DNA of 30,649 nt from OLB7 sp966250335 (GTDB lineage Bacteria > Bacteroidota > Ignavibacteria > OLB7). A model generated the notes under the pieces. That model saw nothing but the letters and a program-made list of their open reading frames with translations. It had not been told where the DNA came from and did no database searches. The stretch covers positions 1 to 30,649 of the forward strand of contig CBINGZ010000054.1 of the NCBI GenBank assembly GCA_966250335.1, in the 5' to 3' direction. Position 1 is the stretch's first letter, and each line of letters begins with the position of its first letter. Shown in pieces: positions 1 through 7,181 of this stretch. The position numbers and the translations under genes were made by a program.

Positions 1-21
1 ACGTTGAATTTCCATCTGCCT

Positions 22-300
22 TCAATTTCGCATACCTCTTAATCGCGAGTATAATGCAATGGCAATCTCGGATCGGATCTCTTCGCATTGGCTCGCGCGA
101 TCCGGGTACATTTCAAGGAATTGAACGTTGACATTGGCATCAATATCTAAGGATTGCCGCACACTATCCTGCAGCAGCAGGCTGAGAACCCGAGCGCCTT
201 TGTAGACAAATCGCGCAGTCAGTGTTTCGCTTGCCGCCAGAGCTTCGAAAATCAGATCCAACGCATCGTTCTGCCACTGGGCTGCTCTATTCGCATTCAT
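22..300 (-). CDS. AbiEii-like nucleotidyltransferase toxin, short or truncated
   Basis: This 92-residue protein looks like the beginning of an AbiEii/AbiGii-type toxin, a nucleotidyltransferase-fold protein that is neutralised by its AbiEi partner. The visible support is a KGARVLSLLL segment followed by RQSLDID around residues 34-54, which matches the KG-x2-L...R.S.DID core of the family. It starts 33 bases after the stop of the AbiEi-like gene, in the usual antitoxin-toxin order. AbiEii proteins are normally 200-300 residues, but here a TGA stops translation at residue 92, just after the nucleotidyltransferase core begins. Both other frames are open over the last 20 bases to the window edge, so either a frameshift or a genuinely short protein is possible. 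The window ends too soon to decide. The family call is moderate; intact function is doubtful. Confidence 0.5.
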   Translation of the reverse strand: MNANRAAQWQNDALDLIFEALAASETLTARFVYKGARVLSLLLQDSVRQSLDIDANVNVQFLEMYPDRASQCEEIRSEIAIALYSRLRGMRN

Positions 301-333
301 GGTTCATGCTGATAATGCTGTACCCAGGGTCAA

Positions 334-1281
334 TTAAGGGACCCATAGTCTCCAATGAGAGTCGACCTGCGTGTAAGGTATCCCCACGAAAAGGGGCTCA
401 ATAATCTGGTCATCATCCGCAATATGCTTCAAGCGTACAGTGTCCAGATAATCGGCGAGCTCGCTCTCTGTTGTATATCCGGTCTTGTCCATCATATAGC
501 CTGTCCGCCTGGTCAGGGTCTCATCGTCGATCTCTTGCAGAAGTTTCGATAATCTGTGAGGTTGTACCCGGTTCAGTGCGGCTTCCCATGCTTCGAAGAC
601 CACCGCCGGCCCGCCACAGTTCATCGGACGGTGGAGAGTATCGATGAGCGTCTGCTCGATGTTCGTTAGACGGAATCGCGTTCTTTCATGTAGATACCTC
701 GTCTGTACCCCTCTAAGGTATCGAGGATCTCTGTTTGTCCGGTAGTATGGAATGCCTTGATAGGTAAACTGCCACTGGCCCACTGGCGGAGCCTTTCTCC
801 CGGCTCCCTCCTGTTGACTCAGAACCCGGGTTCTGGAACGCGATGCGGAGAGAGATAATGAGTTCAGATGCGCGATGTGGTGATGAGCCGCCGTTTGAGT
901 CGTTAAGCCATGGATCGTCAGCGCAGTGAAATAACAGACTACGCCCTGCTTAACATGCGCCTGCAGGAGCTCAACAGGGTCCACAGAGAGTGGGTTGACT
1001 CCCAGACCGAGCATATAGAATCGGTCCTGTCGAACTTCGGAAGCAACCTTGTCAAGAGGGACTGGTTGAGCAAGGTTGGTTCGGACCAGATATGCAAGGA
1101 ATCCTGAACCGGACAGGCGGTGAGTGCTGGGAACGTTGAGATCGTCCTGAATTCGGTTGAAGAGTTCGACCAGATCAGGCCGGGCTACACATCGGACGCT
1201 GGGGAAATCCTCAGATGGAGCCGAGAGCAATATAGCGGCTCTCGCTACAATTTGCTGGAACCATTCCTCCTGACCATTCAT
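334..1281 (-). CDS. AbiEi-like antitoxin / autorepressor
   Basis: A 315-residue protein resembling AbiEi antitoxins (COG5340-type), which pair with AbiEii toxins and repress their own promoter. The central part (about residues 112-145, GVVCYFTALTIHGLT) matches the conserved stretch in which these proteins read as 'sees/has a child, ...ALxxHGL'. The later LTNIEQTLIDTLHRPMNCGG segment (about 205-225) matches the ERTLLD...CGG hallmark. The N-terminal 100 residues are less typical of the usual winged helix and were not assigned. The start at 1281 is the first ATG downstream of the promoter; no clear Shine-Dalgarno precedes it, which is common in Bacteroidota-type genomes. Codon use and GC are lower than in the neighbouring regulator gene, suggesting horizontal acquisition. 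The toxin-like gene follows 33 bases downstream. Confidence 0.7.
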   Translation of the reverse strand: MNGQEEWFQQIVARAAILLSAPSEDFPSVRCVARPDLVELFNRIQDDLNVPSTHRLSGSGFLAYLVRTNLAQPVPLDKVASEVRQDRFYMLGLGVNPLSVDPVELLQAHVKQGVVCYFTALTIHGLTTQTAAHHHIAHLNSLSLSASRSRTRVLSQQEGAGRKAPPVGQWQFTYQGIPYYRTNRDPRYLRGVQTRYLHERTRFRLTNIEQTLIDTLHRPMNCGGPAVVFEAWEAALNRVQPHRLSKLLQEIDDETLTRRTGYMMDKTGYTTESELADYLDTVRLKHIADDDQIIEPLFVGIPYTQVDSHWRLWVP

Positions 1282-1287
1282 ACTTCG

Positions 1288-1339
1288 GTGCCGACATCCA
1301 CATTAGCTTTGCTGGCAAAGCTAATGTGGATGTCGGCAC
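1288..1339. promoter_or_regulatory. Perfect 25-bp-arm palindrome, probable AbiEi operator 1
   Basis: Two perfect 25-base inverted arms are separated by the two bases TG, immediately upstream of the AbiEi-like start codon. The inner part of each arm is TTAGCTTTGC or its complement and is shared with the second palindrome at 1374-1429. The element covers the predicted -10 region and spacer of the abiE promoter, where an autorepressor would be expected to bind. AbiEi of Streptococcus is known to bind two inverted repeats in its own promoter; the assignment here is by analogy. A cruciform or an RNA hairpin in the 5' leader is an alternative. Confidence 0.75.
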
Positions 1340-1346
1340 ATGTCAA
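1318..1346 (-). promoter_or_regulatory. Predicted abiE promoter (TTGACA-N17-TAGCTT)
   Basis: On the minus strand a consensus TTGACA lies at 1346-1341. With a 17-base spacer it is followed by TAGCTT at 1323-1318, which would place the transcript start about 30 bases ahead of the AbiEi-like ATG. The -10 element and spacer lie inside the first palindrome. This classical -35/-10 arrangement differs from the TAnnTTG promoters elsewhere in the window, in line with a transferred element. No transcript data are available. Confidence 0.45.
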
Positions 1347-1373
1347 GAAAAAAATGCTAGCCCGCCGAAATTA

Positions 1374-1429
1374 CCACACTTCGGTAACGGTTAGCTTTGC
1401 TAGCAAAGCTAACCGTTACCGAAGTGTGG
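1374..1429. promoter_or_regulatory. Perfect 28-bp-arm palindrome, probable AbiEi operator 2
   Basis: This is an uninterrupted 56-base palindrome (two 28-base arms, centre GCTAGC), upstream of the predicted -35 of the abiE promoter. Its central 22 bases match the centre of the palindrome at 1288-1339 apart from one position, while the outer arms differ. Two related palindromes flanking the -35 box suggest cooperative binding by one regulator, most simply the AbiEi-like protein encoded next to them. Confidence 0.7.
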
Positions 1430-1494
1430 AGCAACCCCTGGTCGGTGAAGATTACACAGGATTACCGGATTCGATCCGAATCGCATAGTCCCGA

Positions 1495-4400
1495 TCAATA
1501 CTTCTCAAGCCGCTCCGCCCCCGCCTCATCCCCCTCTCTCCTCAGCCCGCGGGCGCAGGCGGCGACGACCGAACGGATCCGGTTGTCGAAATCGCCGCGG
1601 AGGGCCTCGAAGAAGGGATCGTAGAGCGACGGAAAGATGACGTCGTCGCCGAGGATATCGAGCGCCCTGGTGAGGAGGGGGACGGCCCTGAGCCAGATCT
1701 CCTCGCGGGCGGCGGCAGCGGCCTGGTTCAGCAGCTCGTGTGCGCGGAGCAGATCGACGTCGACCCGCTCCGGGTCGAGCCGGGGGGTGGGGCCGTCGGT
1801 CCGGATCATATCGGAGCCGATCAGCTCCCGGAGCCTGTAGGTGCCGACGTGAACGATGCTCCGGGCACGGTCGAGATCCTCCTCGCCGGAGGCGATCCTG
1901 TAGAACTCGAGGTTGCTGAGCGGCTTCTCCAGCATCATGTCCGCCACCAGCAGGCCGAGGAGCGTCCGGACCCTGGTCCCCCTGGGACGGATCGGCGCCT
2001 CCTCCCCCTCCCTGGTCAGCTCTATCGTCCCGATCATCGAGAGCGAACATTCCTTCCGAACCTCGTCGCCGGAGGCCGCGCGCCACTCCTGCTCCACTCT
2101 CTCGATCTCCGCCCGTCGGCGGGGGATCTCCTCCTCCGGAAGGTAGCCGGCAAACCTCTCGACCAGCGGGCGCATGAATGCGAAGGCCCCTCCGGCGGCG
2201 AGCCAGTCGAGCATCCGGCGCAGAGCGGCAGCGATCCGGACCCGGGCACTCTCCGGAAGACCTCCCGTCGCGAGACGTTCGGCGAGCATGATCGCGGAGA
2301 TCATTTCAACGAGTGCCCCGCGGCGCATGATCGGGGGAGCCATGATCGGTGCGATCGCCTCCTCGATCCTTCCTCCATCCTCTCCGGCGGCCAGAATCGC
2401 CGCGACGAACGTTCGCATCGGGAGCCCTTCGTTCTCCCCCTCCAGGTTCGTCAGGCGCTCGCGGTACTCCTCCCCTTCCAGCGCCACCAGAATCTGCATG
2501 CCGATCGGCGCGGGAGGACGGTTTCCGGCGTGGAATTCCCGGTAGAGCCTCATCCCCCACTCCCACGAGCCCTGCAGCAGCAGTCCCTCCGCCAGATAGG
2601 TGCCGGTGGTCGAGCGCGCCATATTGACGTGATGCTCCGGAAGCTCCCCCAGGAGCCTGCGCGCCTGCCGCTCCATCGCTTCGGGCTGGGCTCCGAAGGC
2701 GGCCTCCGTATAAAGCCGCAGCAGCCTCGACTGCGCGTAGCTCCCCATCAGCCCCCGTTCCCGCAACCGTTCGGAGACGCCGTCGGCGACCGCAAGGACG
2801 TCACCGAACCGGCCGAGTTCGAAGAAGAGGATCGTCCTCTGCCACGGCAGCCCCACGTTGGAGGGCCCGGCTCTCCGCTCGAGTTCGGCGAGAAGGGCCA
2901 GGCGCTTCTCCAGCTCCTCCTCGTCCTCGAACTGATCCATATAATAGTGTGCCACGCTCCCCATGATCCGGGTGCGGGTCGCCTCGGAGGCGGTCGCAAG
3001 CATCTCCTGGAATCGTTTCTCCACCTCCCTCAGCCTGGCGACGTCGGCCATCGAGCGGGCCGCGAGGACGATGCCGCGCATGTGGATCACATACGCCTCG
3101 GTTTCACGGAGCGACGGAAATTTCATCCCCCACCCGTCGACCTCCTCCCAGATCTCCAGGCACTTCGGGTAGTCGCGGCGGGCGATCCAGCTCTGGAGAT
3201 GCGCCAGCGCCAGCAGGCGGTACTCGAGGGTCCGTTCGGTCCTGCATGAGAGGGTGAGGTCGATGAACCTGTCGATCATCTCACGCGCGGTCGACTCGAA
3301 CCCCCGGGCGACACGAAGCGAGTAGTGGAGGACGGTCCCCCGGAGCGCGAGGAGATCCTCCTCGTCTCCGTCGGCGAGCTGCGCTTCACGGATCGCGGCA
3401 AGTCGTCGGCCGCCGGCCCAGACGTTCCGTCCCAGCCGCCAGTCGGAGCTGCCGTCCAGATGGAGCACCACGACGCAGATCCGCTCGATCGCCCTGTCGA
3501 GCTCCTCCGGCGTCGCCGTGATCTCCCCCTGATACTCGGCCAGCCGCTGGAAGGGGATAATGGAATAGAGAGGGAGATCGCTCCCGATCACCCCGACCAG
3601 CCGCGACGGATCGCCGGCCGCGTCATCGATGAAATATCTATGGAGGAGCGTATGGGTGAACGCCAGGAGCGGCCTGCGGCTCGCCCTCCCCCCCAGCGGC
3701 GCCGCCATGGTGACGGCGGTCGTCAGCACCCCCTTGAAGATCAGCATCTCGATGGTCCTCTCGGCATCGGCCAGGACCGCCGCCGCGGTCTCACGCGCGA
3801 AGATCTCCCCAAGCGACGCCAGCGCCTCGGCCGCCTCCCGTTCCCCCGGTCCCAGGCGGGAGGCCATTCCTTCAGAGAGATGCCGGATGTTTCTTCCCGC
3901 TTCCTCCGCCAGATGATCGCGCGGGACGACCGGTCGCCAGCGTCCCTCCCCGTCGTCGGCGATGGTGCCGCTCCGGATCGCCCCCTGAAGCGCCGAACGG
4001 AGCGCCAGGCAGTTTCCGAGGGTCACCTGGTGGAGCAGAGCGATCGTCTCCTCCCCGGGAGGGGGACCGAACAGACCTCCCCACAACTCCCCGACGTCCG
4101 AAAGGCTCAATCCCTCCAGCATGATCTCCTCCACCATGAACCGCTCCAGCACGCTCCGGGCTCCAAGATCGAGAGGACGGGAGGTGCAGAGAAGGGAGAT
4201 CGGCTCGTCGGCGACCGACTGAAGAATGGAGGAGAACTCCTTCCGGGCATCCCCGACCAGCAGGTGAAGATCCTCGATGACGAGAAGGGTGGGGCGGAGA
4301 TGAGAGAAGCGGCGGAGACCTGAGGCGACCGACCAGGTCGACTCCTCCGTCTCGTGACGGGTCAGATTCAGCAGCTCGGCGCAACGGGCGACGGCACGGG

Positions 4401-4755
4401 CGGCCAGCGGGACGATCGAGGTGGCGCTCTCCGGGTAGAGTTTGATATGAACGACGGCCCCCCCTTCACCCCCTGCAAGCGGCAGAATCTCCTCCACAAG
4501 CCGGCTCTTGCCGATCCCCGCCTCCCCCACCACGATCGCGGCGCGCAGACCGTATGCCTCGGCCGTGCCGCGCCAGAACTCGATGAGGCGTTCCCGTTCC
4601 GCGGCCCTGCCGACGGTCGGAAGGGTGCCGTGATTGAGGAAATCGATGAGTCGACTCATGGCGATCGTGGGAACTGATGGGAGAGGGGGATACGTGCCCG
4701 GCAAACATAGCCAGTCGACGTCGAACGACCCGCTTTCGGGGCCGAATAATGACAT
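1495..4755 (-). CDS. Large signal-transduction ATPase with C-terminal SARP/BTAD-like region
   Basis: A 1086-residue regulator of the MalT/BTAD-like STAND ATPase type. Walker A GEAGIGKS is at about residues 77-84 and a Walker B LLVIEDLH at 157-164. A long helical, TPR-like middle follows. The last roughly 185 residues (about 903-1086) look like an OmpR-type winged helix with the SARP-style RSIVHVGTYRLRELIG helix, then a BTAD-like helical tail. In most SARP proteins these parts are N-terminal, so the order here is inverted. The start at 4755 has an AAAAGGGG sequence just upstream. The in-frame ATG at 4659 (residue 33) lies closer to the conserved region but lacks such a site, so either could be right. 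The gene is divergent from the GNAT-like gene, and the shared intergenic region holds two GATAATC boxes. It may control that promoter, but this is inference. Confidence 0.75.
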   Translation of the reverse strand: MSLFGPESGSFDVDWLCLPGTYPPLPSVPTIAMSRLIDFLNHGTLPTVGRAAERERLIEFWRGTAEAYGLRAAIVVGEAGIGKSRLVEEILPLAGGEGGAVVHIKLYPESATSIVPLAARAVARCAELLNLTRHETEESTWSVASGLRRFSHLRPTLLVIEDLHLLVGDARKEFSSILQSVADEPISLLCTSRPLDLGARSVLERFMVEEIMLEGLSLSDVGELWGGLFGPPPGEETIALLHQVTLGNCLALRSALQGAIRSGTIADDGEGRWRPVVPRDHLAEEAGRNIRHLSEGMASRLGPGEREAAEALASLGEIFARETAAAVLADAERTIEMLIFKGVLTTAVTMAAPLGGRASRRPLLAFTHTLLHRYFIDDAAGDPSRLVGVIGSDLPLYSIIPFQRLAEYQGEITATPEELDRAIERICVVVLHLDGSSDWRLGRNVWAGGRRLAAIREAQLADGDEEDLLALRGTVLHYSLRVARGFESTAREMIDRFIDLTLSCRTERTLEYRLLALAHLQSWIARRDYPKCLEIWEEVDGWGMKFPSLRETEAYVIHMRGIVLAARSMADVARLREVEKRFQEMLATASEATRTRIMGSVAHYYMDQFEDEEELEKRLALLAELERRAGPSNVGLPWQRTILFFELGRFGDVLAVADGVSERLRERGLMGSYAQSRLLRLYTEAAFGAQPEAMERQARRLLGELPEHHVNMARSTTGTYLAEGLLLQGSWEWGMRLYREFHAGNRPPAPIGMQILVALEGEEYRERLTNLEGENEGLPMRTFVAAILAAGEDGGRIEEAIAPIMAPPIMRRGALVEMISAIMLAERLATGGLPESARVRIAAALRRMLDWLAAGGAFAFMRPLVERFAGYLPEEEIPRRRAEIERVEQEWRAASGDEVRKECSLSMIGTIELTREGEEAPIRPRGTRVRTLLGLLVADMMLEKPLSNLEFYRIASGEEDLDRARSIVHVGTYRLRELIGSDMIRTDGPTPRLDPERVDVDLLRAHELLNQAAAAAREEIWLRAVPLLTRALDILGDDVIFPSLYDPFFEALRGDFDNRIRSVVAACARGLRREGDEAGAERLEKY

Positions 4756-4798
4756 CCGGGCCCCTTTTCACCCCCGTCTAACCGCTCCGAACCGATCC

Positions 4799-4841
4799 GA
4801 TAATCATTCCCCCGGGGTCGATAATCCCCCGGGATAGATTG
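4799..4841 (+). promoter_or_regulatory. Promoter A: paired GATAATC boxes plus TAnnTTG
   Basis: GATAATC occurs at 4799-4805 and again at 4820-4826 (21-base period). After exactly 8 bases comes TAGATTG at 4835-4841, a match to a TAnnTTG -7 element. The predicted transcript start would be about 4848, so the TTG/ATG codons at 4839-4845 cannot be used, and the GNAT-like gene must begin downstream at 4908. The same architecture recurs at 5657-5700 and 7047-7090. Confidence 0.6.
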
Positions 4842-4907
4842 TATGCATCGATCGCGATCACGGCGATCGGGGGCAGCAGAGGCCAGAATCCAACCGGAAA
4901 CGACGAC

Positions 4908-5603
4908 ATGATGCAGATATCCATGGCAGGCAGACCGACGGTCGACATCCGCTTCTCTCTCGACACACGTATCCTCCGCACGGTGACGCGGGCGGTACGG
5001 AGGGAGCGAATCCGGCTCACCTCGGCACGACGCGATCCCGCCACGGCCCGGAGGTTCCTGGCGCGTCAGAGCGAGATCTACGCCGGGTTCGGGGTGACGT
5101 CGATCCCGGCCTGCTCCAGCGGGACGCATCACGACCCGGCGACCCTCATGATCGTCTGCGAATCGGCATCGGGGGAGCTGCTGGGAGGGATCCGGATTCA
5201 CAGACGGACGACGGAGAACCGCCTGCCGGTGGAACACTCGATCGCCGATCGCTTCCCGGCGCTCCCCGGTCGGGTCGACGGGATGATCACGGAAGGGGTG
5301 GCGGAGCTGAGCGGACTCTGGGTCGCCCCGGAGCGCCGGCGGACGGGGTTGAGCGTGGCGCTGATCGCCCGGGCGATCGAGACGGCGACGATGCTCGGGA
5401 TCACCCGGATCTGCGCCTTCGCGCATCAGTACAGCGCTCCGATCTTCAGGTCGGCGGGGTTCCGGAACGATCCGGAGATCCTCGACCTCAGCTATCCCAT
5501 CCCCCGCTACCTCTCCGGACTCCTCTGGCTCGATCCGTCGGAGGGGGTCGCACCGGGAGTGGAGATCGACGATCGGGAGGTAATCTCCCTCTCGATCCGA
5601 TAA
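4908..5603 (+). CDS. GNAT-like N-acyltransferase
   Basis: A 231-residue protein with a GNAT-type core in its second half. The run AELSGLWVAPERRRTGLS followed by ALIARAIETATMLGITRI resembles beta-4 / R-x-x-G-x-(G/S/A) acyl-CoA loop / alpha-3 of acetyltransferases. The later FRSAGF segment is the usual 'GF' near the GNAT C-terminus. The substrate is unknown. It may act on an autoinducer-like or amino-acid substrate, but nothing here shows which. An open frame extends upstream to a TTG at 4839, but that codon lies inside the predicted -7 element. ATG 4908 is preceded by GGAAA at a suitable distance and is preferred. The gene is divergent from the large regulator and is driven by promoter A. The Q/RxxGxG/A loop is degenerate (RRRTGLS), so catalytic activity is not assured. 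Confidence 0.6.
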   Translation: MMQISMAGRPTVDIRFSLDTRILRTVTRAVRRERIRLTSARRDPATARRFLARQSEIYAGFGVTSIPACSSGTHHDPATLMIVCESASGELLGGIRIHRRTTENRLPVEHSIADRFPALPGRVDGMITEGVAELSGLWVAPERRRTGLSVALIARAIETATMLGITRICAFAHQYSAPIFRSAGFRNDPEILDLSYPIPRYLSGLLWLDPSEGVAPGVEIDDREVISLSIR

Positions 5604-5656
5604 ACCGAAGGGGCGATCACGAACTTTTTTCATCCGACAGCGGAATTGCCCTCTTC

Positions 5657-5700
5657 GATAATCGTTTCGGCTCGATCCGATAATCACGCCGGATATCTTG
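5657..5700 (+). promoter_or_regulatory. Promoter B: paired GATAATC boxes plus TAnnTTG
   Basis: GATAATC boxes are at 5657-5663 and 5679-5685 (22-base period). Then come 8 bases and TATCTTG at 5694-5700. Similarity to promoter C continues past the -7 element (TAGTGTAA here, TAGTATAA there). The predicted transcript would start near 5707, about 50 bases before the zinc-ribbon gene. Confidence 0.6.
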
Positions 5701-5758
5701 ATAGTGTAATCAGCAATAGCGCACGGCGCTAACGAGCAATACACGGAAGGAGATCACG

Positions 5759-5998
5759 ATGATACGGAGCGAGACCTCGGAAGCACGAGGGCCCGAGGAG
5801 CAGATACGACAGAACACGGTGCAGTGCGCCGGTTGCGGAGCGTTCGGCAGCAGCAAGGATAGATTCTGCGCCTGCTGCGGCGATCCTCTTCACCGCGTCT
5901 GCCCTTCCTGCAGAGCAAGCATCATTCAGCCTGTGGCGTTCTTCTGCACCCAGTGCGGAACGAGACTGACCGACTCACACAAGACCACCGAACGATAA
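5759..5998 (+). CDS. Double zinc-ribbon protein
   Basis: A 79-residue protein with four CxxC pairs: CAGC, CACC, CPSC and CTQC. They are spaced as two zinc ribbons (about residues 23-39 and 48-67), of the DZR / zinc-ribbon family often found in small regulatory or scaffold proteins. There is no signal peptide or membrane helix, so it should be cytoplasmic. A strong GGAAGGAG ribosome site sits 6 bases upstream of the ATG. It is expressed from promoter B and is probably co-transcribed with the small secreted protein 47 bases downstream. Its binding partner, protein or nucleic acid, cannot be told from the sequence. Confidence 0.75.
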   Translation: MIRSETSEARGPEEQIRQNTVQCAGCGAFGSSKDRFCACCGDPLHRVCPSCRASIIQPVAFFCTQCGTRLTDSHKTTER

Positions 5999-6045
5999 TA
6001 GATCGTAGAAGATATCACCGACACCACACCAGCGGAAGAATCATC

Positions 6046-6402
6046 ATGAGAGAGAATCTGAGAGAGCATGTGAGAGGATACCTGAACAGAACGGCCGTGT
6101 GCGCGATGGGGCTCGCTCTGATCGCGGGAGCCGCGGCCACGGCAGAGGTCAGGCTCCAGGGATATCCCGATCCCTTCTCCACCGAAACCGAGATCCGGAT
6201 CGAACTCCCCCACGCGGGGCGCGTCACCCTGACGCTCTTCGACGCGATGGGTCGCGAGATGCGGACCGTTCTCGACGAGGAACGGAGCGCCGGAACCGTC
6301 ACCCTGCGCCTGAGCGCCGACGAATTACGCAACGGGCGTTATACGGCCACCCTCGCCTTCGGGAAGCGCCGGCAGTCGCTGGCGGTCGTTGTGGTTCGCT
6401 GA
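6046..6402 (+). CDS. Small secreted protein made of one T9SS sorting-domain-like fold
   Basis: A 118-residue protein. After an N-terminal signal peptide (hydrophobic AVCAMGLALIAGAAATA, cleavage near residue 29) almost the entire mature chain looks like a C-terminal T9SS sorting domain or FlgD-like Ig fold. A YPDPFSTETEIRIELP strand is followed by VTLTLFDAMGREMRTV and the LRNGRYTATL / LAVVVVR end. In this lineage such domains normally sit at the end of large cargo proteins. The start at 6046 is chosen because GGAAGAA lies 6 bases upstream and the signal peptide follows directly; the open frame extends further upstream without coding character. It follows the zinc-ribbon gene by 47 bases, so both probably share promoter B. 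A stand-alone domain could be a minimal cargo or an adaptor; the role is not known. Confidence 0.65.
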   Translation: MRENLREHVRGYLNRTAVCAMGLALIAGAAATAEVRLQGYPDPFSTETEIRIELPHAGRVTLTLFDAMGREMRTVLDEERSAGTVTLRLSADELRNGRYTATLAFGKRRQSLAVVVVR

Positions 6403-7046
6403 GTTCACGGATTGTTCACCTCCTCGCCCCCATCGCACGGCATGGAATCGAGAAGGCGGAGGATGAGCGCGAGGATAGGGGGAACGAGGACAATATCCAG
6501 TTATGATATTTAGATTTTCGACATCTGCAATGAAATAGAGATACCGAAGAAAATATCGAATAAGGATAACTACCGGGATTATCCGCCGCATCCTCCGTTC
6601 TCAAAACATTATTGCATCATCACTATCAAACAGTCTTACACCACCCACCACACAACCGGCTCCCGAAGGGAGCACCGATTTGTAGAAAATTCCGTTCAAT
6701 AATTCTTTCAGCGCCGAAGGTGCGTACCATTCTTCTCCCCGATCGATAGCGGAACGAAGAATGGTACGCACCTTCGGCGCTTAAGACCGATGTGGGAATG
6801 CTGCAGCTGCACATACGGTTCGCCCCTCCGGGACCGGAAGATCCATGGAGATGGAATTATGGCGGCACATTCTCTTTTCACGGACGGAGTCGGGACAGAG
6901 CAACGATCCTTCTATATAATCGCTCATGATCGAGCCACGGAAGCAGTTCACCATACGTTCTCCCCACATGTATATGAGGAAGAATCTTTCCCGAAAATCG
7001 ATTTTATTCCGGGGAAATATCAAGTTCAAGCGAAAACAGGCGAACC
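6403..7046. other. Long intergenic region, AT-rich, with one repeat copy
   Basis: Between the sorting-domain protein and promoter C there is no convincing gene. Positions 6500-6650 are AT-rich, 6657-6836 holds the first three-hairpin repeat copy, and 6837-7046 shows nothing recognisable. Open frames on both strands here run through the repeat or the promoter and have no coding signature. Confidence 0.6.
6657..6836. repeat. Three-hairpin intergenic repeat, copy 1
   Basis: Begins with GGCTCCCGAAGGGAGCACC (small hairpin), then TTTGTAG. Next is a long inverted repeat whose arms, AGCGCCGAAGGTGCGTACC (6712-6730) and its complement (6762-6780), continue into ATTCTTC/GAAGAAT. It ends with a GTTCGCCCCTCCGGGACCGG hairpin. 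Two related copies are at 18962-19131 and 19254-19417. No transposase is present, so it is best described as a MITE-like or REP-like element. Confidence 0.75.
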
Positions 7047-7090
7047 GATAATCATCTTCGGGCAAACGGATAATCGGCCCTCATATATTG
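7047..7090 (+). promoter_or_regulatory. Promoter C: paired GATAATC boxes plus TAnnTTG
   Basis: GATAATC boxes are at 7047-7053 and 7069-7075 (22-base period), followed by 8 bases and TATATTG at 7084-7090. The predicted start is near 7097, leaving an 85-base leader before the first CARDB-like gene. The arrangement matches promoters A and B in box sequence, order and spacing. Confidence 0.6.
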
Positions 7091-7150
7091 GTAGTATAAA
7101 TTTTGACTGACAAACGGGACATACCCGAGCGGTCATAGCGAAAGAACACT

Positions 7151-7164
7151 CACGTTTCATCTAC
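7151..7164 (+). promoter_or_regulatory. Leader motif CACGTTTCATCTAC, first copy
   Basis: A 14-base sequence found 17 bases before the start codon of the first CARDB-like gene. It recurs exactly at 7875-7888, 18 bases before the start of the second. It could be a translation or RNA-binding signal, or a remnant of the gene duplication. Confidence 0.45.
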
Positions 7165-7181
7165 ACGAAAGGATCAGAACA

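Noticed and set aside
6560..6590. GATTATCC near 6578 as a GATAATC box on the minus strand
   Set aside because: It is single, has no second box at 21-22 bases, and no gene starts downstream on that strand.
6781..7110. Overlapping frames of about 100 codons on both strands between 6781 and 7110
   Set aside because: They begin in the intergenic repeat, one ends across promoter C, and neither has coding character.
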